Shown: positions 15,156 to 24,580 of the stretch, one piece after another
Position numbering within the stretch: position 1 is the stretch's first letter
Layout of the letters: each line of letters begins with the position of its first letter
NCBI GenBank assembly: GCA_945875875.1
Contig: CAMCMI010000003.1
Span: 1 to 33,231 of the forward strand
Source: Rhizobium sp. Q54
Lineage (GTDB): Bacteria > Pseudomonadota > Alphaproteobacteria > Rhizobiales > Beijerinckiaceae
Length of the DNA stretch: 33,231 nt
Direction: 5' to 3'
Translations under genes and position numbers: made by a program
The notes under the pieces: model-generated
Seen by the model: only the letters and a program-made list of their open reading frames with translations
The model's database searches: none
Told to the model about the DNA's origin: nothing

Positions 15156-16220
15156 TTACTTGTTCGCATCAACATAGAGAAGCGCGGTCTTCTGCAGATT
15201 CGAGGAATGCTTGAAAATGTCATCCAATGTCTCGATTAGTATTCGCGCCTCCGCCTTGTTCTCGTCGAATATCCCTATGTACTTCTGGTTTCTGTTGAGA
15301 TGCATACGGCAAATGGGCTTGCGGTTATTGTCATCAACAAATATCCCAAAATAGCTTTGGTTGTCGCGGTAAGTAACCCGCTTCACGTCAATAGCCTCCC
15401 GCACGATAGCCCTGACGATTTGAAAAGCTTCGAGCTCTTCCTGCGTCGTCTCGATAGCGCCCTTCTCAGCTTCAATAATATCTACGCTGATAGACGGCGG
15501 CTCCGGTTCAACAATAGCTGATTTAAGTCGCTCGTTAAGCTGATCGTTGACAAATTGGGTAAGCGCTTTTTTCGTTAAGTCAGTAAACTGGTCGCGGATT
15601 TTTTCAGTGAATTTTCCCTCATAAACTTTGCTAACCATAAGGCGAATATAGTCGTCTCCTGGACTTTGAAACTGCCCTCTTATAACAGCCTTAATTTGAC
15701 TTACGTATTTCATCTCCTCCGCAGCGTTTATAATTGAATTTATGTCGAACTGGTTTTTTGTGATCTTCGAAAGCTCGGCGACAATGGTTTCGTCAACGCG
15801 CAACATATCCATTTCGAGAAATGGTTTCTCATCCATTTTATTTGGAGCGTCTAAATCAGTATAAAAACCGAAGAACTGCCCGTTTGTGAGAATCGCGATA
15901 CGGGCGTTCGTCGCATGAAAATATCGAAATAGCTGGGACGCGTTATTGGTATTGAGCGGCTCGCCTATTTTCTTGCACTCGATCAAAATCGAGATATCTC
16001 CATCTTTCATTATCGCATAATCAATTTTTTCGCCCTTTTTGGTTCCGATGTCGCAAACAAATTCTGGAACAACTTCGTTGGGGTCAAAAACATCATACCC
16101 AAGAACCTGACTAATGAACGGCATTATGAATGCGTTTTTCGTCGCTTCTCCAGTTTTGATGCTGGGGCCAAGGTTCTTGACTTTCGCTGACAACTGGCGG
16201 AGCCGTTCAATGAATTCCAT
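15156..16220 (-). CDS. HsdR-N-domain endonuclease-like protein (COG4748 type)
   Basis: This protein of 354 residues (360 if the ATG at 16238 is used) resembles stand-alone type I restriction HsdR-N proteins. The PD-(D/E)xK core is visible: GEATKNAFIMPFISQVLGYDVFDPNEVVPEF, then KIDYAIMKDGDISILIECKK with the D and ExK residues, and ARIAILTNGQFFGFYTD. The C-terminal half includes a segment rich in E and S and a beta-rich end; its role is unknown. I favour the ATG at 16220 because GGAG lies 8 nt upstream. There is no helicase domain, methylase or specificity gene nearby, so it is probably an orphan defence or prophage-type nuclease. Confidence 0.75.
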   Translation of the reverse strand: MEFIERLRQLSAKVKNLGPSIKTGEATKNAFIMPFISQVLGYDVFDPNEVVPEFVCDIGTKKGEKIDYAIMKDGDISILIECKKIGEPLNTNNASQLFRYFHATNARIAILTNGQFFGFYTDLDAPNKMDEKPFLEMDMLRVDETIVAELSKITKNQFDINSIINAAEEMKYVSQIKAVIRGQFQSPGDDYIRLMVSKVYEGKFTEKIRDQFTDLTKKALTQFVNDQLNERLKSAIVEPEPPSISVDIIEAEKGAIETTQEELEAFQIVRAIVREAIDVKRVTYRDNQSYFGIFVDDNNRKPICRMHLNRNQKYIGIFDENKAEARILIETLDDIFKHSSNLQKTALLYVDANK

Positions 16221-16364
16221 TAGCAATTCTCCAAACATCCCTGTCGCAGATGCAGCGGGAGGTACGAAAATAAAAAATCAAAAGCTGCTCAAGCTATACT
16301 CAAGGACAAGTTAAGACAAAGCGTGCGTCGAGACAACGCACCAAAGGCCGTGTTCGCAGTAAAA

Positions 16365-16381
16365 TTGGTAGGCCGGGAGGG
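16365..16381 (+). repeat. tRNA-proximal 17-bp att copy
   Basis: This is the same TTGGTAGGCCGGGAGGG within the functional tRNA 3' end; it pairs with the copy at 15094-15110. Confidence 0.85.
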
Positions 16382-16441
16382 AATCGAACCCCCAACCAGA
16401 CCGTTATGAGCGGTCGGCTCTAACCGTTGAGCTACCGGCCC
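16366..16441 (-). tRNA. tRNA with CAU anticodon (Ile2 or elongator Met)
   Basis: Read on the minus strand it begins GGGCCGGTAGCTCAACGG, has an anticodon stem-loop GACCG-CTCATAA-CGGTC, a T arm GGGGG-TTCGATT-CCCTC and an encoded CCA end. The acceptor stem is fully paired except for a G1-T72 wobble. The CAU anticodon fits methionine, or isoleucine after lysidine modification; the CTCATAA loop resembles tRNA-Ile2, but identity elements should be scored. Its 3' end serves as an integration site. Confidence 0.9.
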
Positions 16442-16909
16442 TCAGCCGCGATGCGGCTTGGGGAAGTTGCGCTGGATTACACCGGCGCGGGGCTGGTGGC
16501 AATGGCGGGGGTGGGAGGCAACGTACTGCACCATCCAAAGAATGCGCTGCGCGAGAAACCCAAGGGCAAGCTCGCCGCTTTCCACGGCAAGGGAACGCAC
16601 GAGGTTGATGAGGTCGCCTATTCGGAGGTCGAAAACAGCGTGCAAATCAACGCAAGCCAATGTTTCAAACCCGTGCCGCAAGCCGTCTGGGACTTTCATA
16701 TCGGCGGCTACAGGGTCGTCGAGAAATATCTAAAATCCCGCAAGGGCAGGCGCCTGACGCTTGACGAAATCGACCATTTTGCAGCCACCGTCAAAGCGCT
16801 CGCCTTCACCATCGAGCAGATGGGACGAATCGACCTCGCCTATTACGCCGCTTTCGGGAGTAGTGGAAAAGCCAGCCGGGCGGATGACCTTGCAGCCGCG
16901 CCCATGTAG
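16442..16909 (+). pseudogene. C-terminal remnant of a type ISP restriction-modification enzyme
   Basis: About 100 residues (from YSEVENSVQINASQCF to FTIEQMGRID) match the C-terminal specificity end of type ISP or related N6-adenine methylase-restriction proteins: WDFHIGGYRVVEKYLKSRKGRRLTLDEIDHF is the hallmark. The helicase, methylase and nuclease parts of the normal protein of well over 1000 residues are missing. The frame opens inside the tRNA gene (ATG at 16427), so it cannot be an intact gene. It is probably left over from an island that once lay here. Confidence 0.7.
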
Positions 16910-16918
16910 GCTCATTCC

Positions 16919-17263
16919 ATGTCGCGAAACACCGCACGTCTCCCCCAGCCCGATCTCTTCGGCCCGCCGCCGCAGGGAGACCTGTTCGCGAGCCAGCCGG
17001 CTCCGGCGCGCTACGCGCCCAAGCCTGAATATGTTCGCAGCAGCCTCGACCAGCTTCTCGCGCGCCTCGTCGCTGCGCCGAACTGGTGGCTATGGACGGA
17101 TTGGGACATCGAGCGTTTCCGCGAGCGCGACCCCGCGTTTTTCTGCGCGCTGTTAAGCGACGATGCGGAGGCAGACCTTTGGCGCGCCCGCCTGCAAACC
17201 GAGATCGCACGGCTCAACGCAGCGTCCGGCCAGACGCGGCCGCCAGAGCATTCGAGCGAGTAG
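16919..17263 (+). CDS. hypothetical protein, 114 residues
   Basis: I do not recognise a domain. The N-terminus is rich in proline and contains two DLF motifs (PQPDLFGPPPQGDLFASQP); a helical region follows with NWWLWTDWDIERFRERDPAFF and an acidic end. No signal peptide or membrane helix is seen. Codon use matches the host better than the remnant before it. It lies 56 nt ahead of the glutathione transferase gene and may be co-transcribed. Confidence 0.6.
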   Translation: MSRNTARLPQPDLFGPPPQGDLFASQPAPARYAPKPEYVRSSLDQLLARLVAAPNWWLWTDWDIERFRERDPAFFCALLSDDAEADLWRARLQTEIARLNAASGQTRPPEHSSE

Positions 17264-17319
17264 CCCTCTGGACGCCCCCAATTCCGCAGCTATGCTGGCC
17301 CCTCAACCGCGAGGAACGC

Positions 17320-17940
17320 ATGCTCACGTTTTTTCATTGCCCCGGCACCTGCAGCCTTGGAATTCATGTTTTGCTGGAGGAGGCTGGCGCGCCCTACCAG
17401 CTTTCCCTCGTCAATCTGATGAAGGGCGAGCAGCATGCACCCGCTTATCTGGCGCAAAACCCCAAGGCCAAAGTGCCTGCGCTGTTGCGTGAAGACGGCA
17501 GCCTGCTCACCGAATGGCCCGCCATCGCCACATGGCTGGCGCTGACCTATGACAAAGCCCTGTTGCCGATGGACGCCGAAGGGCTGGCGCGCACGCTGGA
17601 GGCGGTGGATTATCTTGTGGCCAGCATTCACATGCAGGGCTTCACCCGCATCTGGCGGCCCGATCATTTCGCGGCTTCCGAGGCTGAGCATCCCGCCATC
17701 AAGGAAAAAGGCCGCGCGATTTACGAGAAGGGGCTGGCGACGTTCGAGGAGAAGATTAAGGGGCGCGATTATCTGGGCGGAGAGCGCCCCAGCATCGCCG
17801 ACGCCGCGCTGTTCTACGTCGAATACTGGAAGGTGAACCGCCTCAAGGAGCCCCTGCCCGACGCGCTGGCGGGCCATTACGCCCGCATGATGCAGCGCCC
17901 GGCGGTTGTGCGCGCGCTGACGATGGAGGGGCTGCTTTAG
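17320..17940 (+). CDS. glutathione S-transferase family protein
   Basis: This 206-residue cytosolic protein would conjugate glutathione to electrophiles or act as a redox enzyme. The thioredoxin-like N-terminal domain has FFHCPGTCSLGIHVLLEEAG and the cis-Pro loop KAKVPALLREDGSLLTEWPAI, which binds glutathione. The helical C-terminal domain (about 90-206) has GGERPSIADAALFYVEYW with the N-capping box. GAGGAA precedes the ATG at 17320; the longer track ORF runs back through the previous gene. The class looks beta-like (CSL near the start), but substrate is unknown. Confidence 0.88.
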   Translation: MLTFFHCPGTCSLGIHVLLEEAGAPYQLSLVNLMKGEQHAPAYLAQNPKAKVPALLREDGSLLTEWPAIATWLALTYDKALLPMDAEGLARTLEAVDYLVASIHMQGFTRIWRPDHFAASEAEHPAIKEKGRAIYEKGLATFEEKIKGRDYLGGERPSIADAALFYVEYWKVNRLKEPLPDALAGHYARMMQRPAVVRALTMEGLL

Positions 17941-17951
17941 GGGCAGATGAG

Positions 17952-18034
17952 CGTCATCCCGGCGATAGGCCGGGATCCACGGCAGGCTATGAATTCACTC
18001 CCTGTCGTGGATGGCGGCCTCCGCCGCCATGACG
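17952..18034 (+). repeat. 83-bp palindromic intergenic repeat element
   Basis: CGTCATCCCGG...CCGGGATCCACGGCAG and CTGTCGTGGAT...GCCATGACG form a long imperfect hairpin between the convergent GST and rpoD genes. Rhizobiales genomes carry many dispersed palindromes of this CGTCAT...ATGACG type. The ends lie about 10 and 15 nt from the two stops, so it may also serve as a bidirectional terminator. Confidence 0.6.
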
Positions 18035-18049
18035 GTGTGTTGGCGTCGA

Positions 18050-20119
<2,070 letters not shown>

Positions 20120-20239
20120 AAAACCTAACTCCGCGTCCTGAGCCGCCGGGCTGGACGCCCAAATGCGAATCAGCGGCGATTCGCCGTCGCTCCAAATTCA
20201 TCGGGACGCCTTAAGCGCCCGTTAACTCTACGCCATTGA

Positions 20240-20274
20240 GCGCACTTAAAGGGTTTGAACCCCTTAAAGCGCGC
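20240..20274 (-). terminator. hairpin at the dnaG stop
   Basis: GCGCACTTAAAGGG pairs with CCCTTAAAGCGCGC with two mismatches and a 7-base loop, straddling the dnaG stop at 20264. There is no T-run, so it may tune rather than end transcription into rpoD. Confidence 0.4.
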
Positions 20275-22210
20275 GTGTCTGGCGGCCTGACATCAGACCA
20301 AAGCCCTCAAGAGCCGCTTCCCGACCCTCAAGAGCGGCCAGTTCAGCCTGGATTTCCCGCAATCGGTCGAGATTCTGCTCTGTAGCATCCTGCCCCAGCG
20401 CCGTTTCGGCCGATTTCAGTTCCTTATGTAACGCCCGCGCCCGTCTATGCAAGGCCAGCGCCTGCCTAAGTGATTGTTCGGCGTCTTCTTCGGCGGCAGC
20501 AGCGGTCACGCACCACAGATTCGCCACCATCGACATGCTCTCGAAGCGGCCACGTTCTGGCCCAAGCCCGATGACGTCGAGCTCCGCGCGCAATTGCTCG
20601 GGGTTGTCGATAGCTTCAGCCGCCAGCGCGGTCAGGGCGTTGCGCAGGCGGGCGGCGTCGCGGCTTTCAAATTCCAGATCGGCCAGGTCTTCAAGATGGC
20701 GCGCGAGCAGAATGGGATGGTTCATCAGCGTCAGCACGATCTGGGCCTCGCGCATCGAGGCGCCGCTTCCGGAGGCGAACGTCTGGGTCTTTTGCAGCGC
20801 CGGGCTGCCGGTCAGCGGCTGCGAGACGTAGCCCTGCGGCGGCGGAGGCGCAAAACGTCCGCCCTTGAAAGCCTGACCGCCTGCGCGCGGCTGAAACGGC
20901 TGGCGCCCGCCACCCCGCTGGTCTCGCGGGCCTTTGCCGCGCAAAACATCAAGCCGGGCGCGAATGTCGTCGCGGTAATAGCCGCGCAAAGTCTCGTCCT
21001 TGATTTCGCGCAGCACCTCGTTCAGCCGCCGGTCGAGCGCGGCGCGCCGTTCGGGCGTATCAAGCGGCCCCGCCTCGACTTCGCGATTCCAAAGCACTTC
21101 CACCAGCGGGCGGGCTGTCTCGACGACCCGGGCGAGCGCTTCAGGCCCCTGCGTGCGCACGAGATCGTCGGGGTCTTGCCCGTCAGGCATAAAAGCGAAC
21201 CGCAGGCTGCGGCCCGGCCCCAGCAGCGGCAAGGCGGTGTCGATGGCGCGATGGGCGGCCTTGCGCCCGGCGCGGTCGCCGTCAAAACACAGGATCGGCT
21301 CCTCGGCCATGCGCCACATCAGCTCGACTTGATCGGGCGTCAGCGCAGTGCCAAGCGGCGCCACCACATTGGGGAAACCTGCCCCCGTCATGGCGATCAC
21401 GTCCACATAGCCCTCGACCGCAATGACGCTGCCCCTGTCGTAGGCGGGCTTGCGGGCGTTGTGGTGGTTGTAAAGCGTGGCGCCCTTGTGAAAGAGCGGC
21501 GTTTCCGGCGAATTCAGATATTTTGCCGGAACGTCCTTCTCCAGCGCCCGCCCGCCGAAGGCAATCACCTTGCCCGAACGGTCGCAGATCGGGAACATCA
21601 CCCGATCGCGAAACCGGTCGTAGGGCACCGCGATCCCCTCGCCGTGGACCAGCAGGCCAGCCTCGATCATCGTCTCCGCGCTGGCGCCTTTGCCAGCCAG
21701 ATGATCGCGCAGCGCGTATTTCTCGTCCGGCGCATAACCGATGCGAAATTGCTGCTGGATTGCGGGGGTCAACGCACGGTCCGCCAGATAGCCGCGCGCC
21801 TTGGCGCCGGTGCGCCCGTTCAGGCTCTGGCAGAAGAAATCGGCGGCATATTCCATCACCTCCTGCAGGCCGGCGCGCTTTTGCTCGCGGACCATCGCCT
21901 CCTCGGAAACGACAGGCATCGACAGCCCTGCCTCGCCCGCCAGCCGCTCCACGGCTTCGGGAAAGGGGAGCCCTTCCGTCATCATCAGAAAATCAAAGAT
22001 GTTGCCGTTCTGGCCGGACGAGAAGTCAAACCACGCCATTTTCTGGTCGTTGACAAAGAACGAGGGCGATTTCTCGGACGTGAACGGCGAGAGCCCCTTC
22101 CACTCGCGCCCGGCCTTGGTCAACTTGACGCGACGGCGCACGACTTCCGAAACAGGGAGCCGGACCTTGATCTCTTCGAGAAAGGACGGGGTGAAGCGGA
22201 CAAAGGACAT
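20264..22210 (-). CDS. dnaG: DNA primase
   Basis: This 648-residue primase makes RNA primers at replication forks. The N-terminal CHC2 zinc-finger fold is present, but the expected ligands are gone: WKGLSPFTSEKSPSFFVNDQKMAWFDFSSGQNGNIFDF where a classic primase has C, H, C and C. The catalytic TOPRIM core has AVEGYVDVIAM (Glu) and ILCFDGDRAG (DxD). The C-terminal helicase-binding domain (about 460-648) is divergent, after a GR/Q-rich linker. The ATG at 22210 gives the normal start (FVRFTPSFLEEIKVRLPVSEVV), though no strong ribosome site is seen. From memory, relatives such as Bradyrhizobium also lack these ligands, so activity is not in doubt. Confidence 0.97.
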   Translation of the reverse strand: MSFVRFTPSFLEEIKVRLPVSEVVRRRVKLTKAGREWKGLSPFTSEKSPSFFVNDQKMAWFDFSSGQNGNIFDFLMMTEGLPFPEAVERLAGEAGLSMPVVSEEAMVREQKRAGLQEVMEYAADFFCQSLNGRTGAKARGYLADRALTPAIQQQFRIGYAPDEKYALRDHLAGKGASAETMIEAGLLVHGEGIAVPYDRFRDRVMFPICDRSGKVIAFGGRALEKDVPAKYLNSPETPLFHKGATLYNHHNARKPAYDRGSVIAVEGYVDVIAMTGAGFPNVVAPLGTALTPDQVELMWRMAEEPILCFDGDRAGRKAAHRAIDTALPLLGPGRSLRFAFMPDGQDPDDLVRTQGPEALARVVETARPLVEVLWNREVEAGPLDTPERRAALDRRLNEVLREIKDETLRGYYRDDIRARLDVLRGKGPRDQRGGGRQPFQPRAGGQAFKGGRFAPPPPQGYVSQPLTGSPALQKTQTFASGSGASMREAQIVLTLMNHPILLARHLEDLADLEFESRDAARLRNALTALAAEAIDNPEQLRAELDVIGLGPERGRFESMSMVANLWCVTAAAAEEDAEQSLRQALALHRRARALHKELKSAETALGQDATEQNLDRLREIQAELAALEGREAALEGFGLMSGRQTRAL

Positions 22211-22289
22211 GGGAGATTTTGGCTCGCGCTGAGACCGATCAATAGAGCGTCCGCAATCTTATGGAACAAAGATGAAACGCTTGTGCCCG

Positions 22290-22298
22290 TTATCCACA
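22290..22298 (+). promoter_or_regulatory. single perfect DnaA box upstream of dnaG
   Basis: TTATCCACA matches the consensus DnaA box exactly, 80 bp before the dnaG start in the divergent region with the OpgC-like gene. One box can occur by chance in a window this size. Confidence 0.35.
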
Positions 22299-22528
22299 GG
22301 CAACGCGGATATTTACATAAGCTTGGCTAAACGTATATACAGACGTCATTGATTTTTCAGTTTTGAGCCAGATCCTGAATTTATCGTTTGAATGGGATGC
22401 GGAAAGAACCGCGCCACCGGGCCGGACGCGGGCATATATTTTGTGCGTCGCCTTCCCCAAGGTAATTAACAACAGCTCAACAGTAAGGCGCTAGTTTGCG
22501 ATCACGCAATCAACGTCGAGCTTGCCCT

Positions 22529-23662
22529 ATGCGCGCACCCAACACGATAGATTTCTGGCGCGGAATTGCATTGATGGAAATCCTCATCAATCACATTCCC
22601 GGCAACAGCCTGTCGCGCTTTACGCATCGGCAGTATGGCTGGTCTGACGCTGCTGAAGTGCTGATTTTCCTCGCCGGACTGGCGCTGGCCATGCGTTGCG
22701 GGAAAGGTTCTCCGGGCGGCGAGTGGCGCCGCGTGCTCAACATTTATGTTTGGTACGTCGCGTTTTCGCTGGTCCTGATTTGCGTCTATTCCATCGCATA
22801 TCTCAACGGTCAATCTGCTATTCTCAGTGACAATCGCACGATGCTTCCCAATGCGGAAACAATTGCGGGCGTAGTGCTTCTCTCCCATCAATTGCGCTAT
22901 TTCGATATTCTGCCGCTCTATATTGTTTCGTTTGCGATGGGCCCGCTGATCGCCTGGCTCGCGCGCAATAACCTAGCCGCGCTGGTGTGTTCCTCGTTCG
23001 CGCTTTACGCCGCCACCCGCATGTGGGGATTTGGCCTGCCCGCGTGGCCGGGGACGGGCGTCTGGTATTTCAATCCGTTCGCATGGCAGGCTTTGTTCGT
23101 GATCGGCTATGTTTGCGGCGTAAAGCGCGAGGCCCTCGCGCGCTTGATGGAAAGCCGCGCGCTGCTTGTGGCTGCGAGTATCGTTCTGGTGGTCGCCTTC
23201 GTCGCGATGCTGGCGGGCGTGCCCAATGAGCGCGTGCATGAGCGAACGGCGGTGGAGCTGGCGTTCTGGGGCAAGTCTTCGCTTGGCCCCGCGCGGATAT
23301 TGCACTTTCTGGCGTTGGCGCTGGTGGTTGCGCGCGTGGGCCGCTTTATCTTGCCGATGTTTCCGCTGGCGTGGACTTACGGCTCGATGCTGGGGCGCTA
23401 CGCCATGCCGACGTTCTGCTTTGGCGCCCTGTTCAGCGCATTGGCCCAGATTGCGAGCAATGCGGGCCTGCGCGGCATAGCGGTGGACGCTCCGTTTTTC
23501 CTGGTCTCTGCTTCCGTGCTGCTCGCAATCGCGTCGTTTTTGCGCGCCAGAAGGCGACGCGCGTTCATGGCCGCGGCTCTTCCCGCGCACGGCAAGTTCG
23601 AGGCGTTCGAGTTTTCAAAGCCGGATAAAAGCGCCAGCCGGCCTGTAAGCCGGGTTCTGTAG
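22529..23662 (+). CDS. OpgC-like membrane acyltransferase family protein
   Basis: This 377-residue inner-membrane protein has about ten helices. The N-terminus APNTIDFWRGIALMEILINHIPGNSLSRFTHRQYGWSDAAEVLIFLAGLALAM matches OpgC proteins, which succinylate periplasmic glucans and belong to the acyltransferase-3 type; FWRG...NHIP carries the probable catalytic His. The specific acceptor is unknown. The track start is a TTG; the ATG at 22529 fits the family. The last ten codons (ending SRVL) overlap the 3' end of rnpB, which reads the other way, so the end is probably shifted relative to relatives. Confidence 0.78.
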   Translation: MRAPNTIDFWRGIALMEILINHIPGNSLSRFTHRQYGWSDAAEVLIFLAGLALAMRCGKGSPGGEWRRVLNIYVWYVAFSLVLICVYSIAYLNGQSAILSDNRTMLPNAETIAGVVLLSHQLRYFDILPLYIVSFAMGPLIAWLARNNLAALVCSSFALYAATRMWGFGLPAWPGTGVWYFNPFAWQALFVIGYVCGVKREALARLMESRALLVAASIVLVVAFVAMLAGVPNERVHERTAVELAFWGKSSLGPARILHFLALALVVARVGRFILPMFPLAWTYGSMLGRYAMPTFCFGALFSALAQIASNAGLRGIAVDAPFFLVSASVLLAIASFLRARRRRAFMAAALPAHGKFEAFEFSKPDKSASRPVSRVL

Positions 23663-24024
23663 GGCTGCGCCGCAAGCGACGCAACGTGACGGCCATTCCT
23701 CTGGGACAATCGTTACCGACCGCCTCAAGCAACCAACCCGGACGACAACCCGGAGCGGGCCCAACGCCTTGCGGCGCTGTGTCGTCCCTATTTGGTCTTG
23801 CTCCCGGTGGGGCTTGCCATGCCGCGCCCGTTGCCGGCCGCGCGGTGCGCTCTTACCGCACCTTTTCACCCTTACCTGCCCGGAAGTCTCCCTCCGGCAG
23901 GCGGTTCAATCTCTGTGGCGCTTTCCCTGGGGTCGCCCCCGCCGGACGTTATCCGGCACCGTTTCTCCGTGGAGCCCGGACTTTCCTCTGTCGCAAGACA
24001 GCGGCCGTCCGGCCGACTGGCCAT
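23633..24024 (-). ncRNA. rnpB: RNase P RNA (bacterial type A)
   Basis: The minus strand carries the universal core GAGGAAAGTCCGGGCTCC near the 5' end and ACAGAACCCGGCTTA near the 3' end. P1 forms from GCCAGTCGGCC (5' end, near 24021) and GGCCGGCTGGC (3' end, near 23633) with one G-T pair. The length of about 390 nt fits alphaproteobacterial RNAs. Ends are estimates from the P1 pairing. It cuts the 5' leaders off tRNA precursors. Confidence 0.93.
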
Positions 24025-24027
24025 TGG

Positions 24028-24056
24028 GGGGTAAGGGTTGGCGCCGGGCAGGTCAA
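24028..24056 (-). promoter_or_regulatory. probable rnpB promoter
   Basis: Read leftward, TTGACC (24056-24051) is a near-perfect -35; 17 nt later TACCCC lies at the -10 position, and the predicted RNA start falls at the P1 5' end. The -10 is poor by E. coli standards. Confidence 0.5.
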
Positions 24057-24086
24057 GCAAACAAAGGCCTCGCAAACAAAGGTCTC
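24057..24086 (-). repeat. tandem 15-bp repeat immediately upstream of the rnpB -35
   Basis: GCAAACAAAGGCCTC is followed directly by GCAAACAAAGGTCTC, 14 of 15 identical. It abuts the -35 box and could be an activator or UP-element-like site. Confidence 0.6.
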
Positions 24087-24212
24087 GGCAAGCTGCGCGG
24101 GATTGGGAACCTTTAGCGCATGCGGGGGTTGACGAAAGCACGGCCTGCAGGCTTGATCTTATCTTTGCCCGTTTTTCGTCATGCGCTCGGGCGCATCTCT
24201 GGAGGATCTTTC

Positions 24213-24506
24213 ATGAAGCCATTTTTGTTGGCGGCCGCGCTTGCGACTGCACTTCCCCTCGCCGCTTGCAACACCCCGCAGCAGCGTGTCGGCGGCGGCG
24301 CACTGATCGGCGGCGCGACAGGCGCCGTCATTGGCGGCGCCGCGACCGGGCGGGCTGGCGGGGCGCTTGCGAGCGCAGCCATTGGCGCGGTCGCGGGCGG
24401 CGCCATCGGCGCAGCCACGTCGCCGCGTTGCGCCCGCGTCGGGTATGATCGATACGGCAATCAGGTTTGCGTTCGATATTACCGTCAATCGGGATATTAT
24501 CGCTAG
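24213..24506 (+). CDS. small glycine-zipper lipoprotein
   Basis: This 97-residue protein has a lipoprotein signal, MKPFLLAAALATALPLAAC (lipobox LAAC, Cys19). A glycine-zipper stretch follows (GGGALIGGATGAVIGGAATGRAGGALASAAIGAVAGGAIG, about residues 27-66), then a Cys pair and a tyrosine-rich end (YYRQSGYYR). GGAGGA gives a clear start at 24213. Such proteins sit in the outer membrane or cell envelope; this one resembles the YMGG-like/17-kDa antigen class, but no partner is evident. Confidence 0.82.
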   Translation: MKPFLLAAALATALPLAACNTPQQRVGGGALIGGATGAVIGGAATGRAGGALASAAIGAVAGGAIGAATSPRCARVGYDRYGNQVCVRYYRQSGYYR

Positions 24507-24519
24507 GGGTCCAGAGCAG

Positions 24520-24557
24520 CGAAAGCCTGGCCTGCCCGGGTCAGGCTTTCGTGTTTT
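24520..24557 (+). terminator. terminator after the lipoprotein gene
   Basis: CGAAAGCCTG pairs perfectly with CAGGCTTTCG around a GC-rich loop, followed by TGTTTTG. Confidence 0.8.
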
Positions 24558-24580
24558 GCACGATGTGCTAACGCTGGCTC

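Larger units (their letters stand above)
15094..16381. mobile_element. 1.3-kb tRNA-borne mini-island with one cargo gene
   Basis: It is bounded by the exact 17-bp direct repeats and lies on the 3' side of the tRNA gene, the usual geometry for genomic islands. Inside is only the HsdR-N-like nuclease gene, which is visibly AT-richer than its neighbours. No integrase or excisionase is present, so it is either a decayed island or one moved by an enzyme supplied in trans. Confidence 0.65.

Noticed and set aside
15094-16442. Complete type I restriction system
   Set aside because: Only an HsdR-N-like nuclease is present; no helicase motor, methylase or specificity subunit lies nearby.
20474-22330. 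618-residue plus-strand ORF
   Set aside because: Antisense shadow of dnaG with no recognisable domain.
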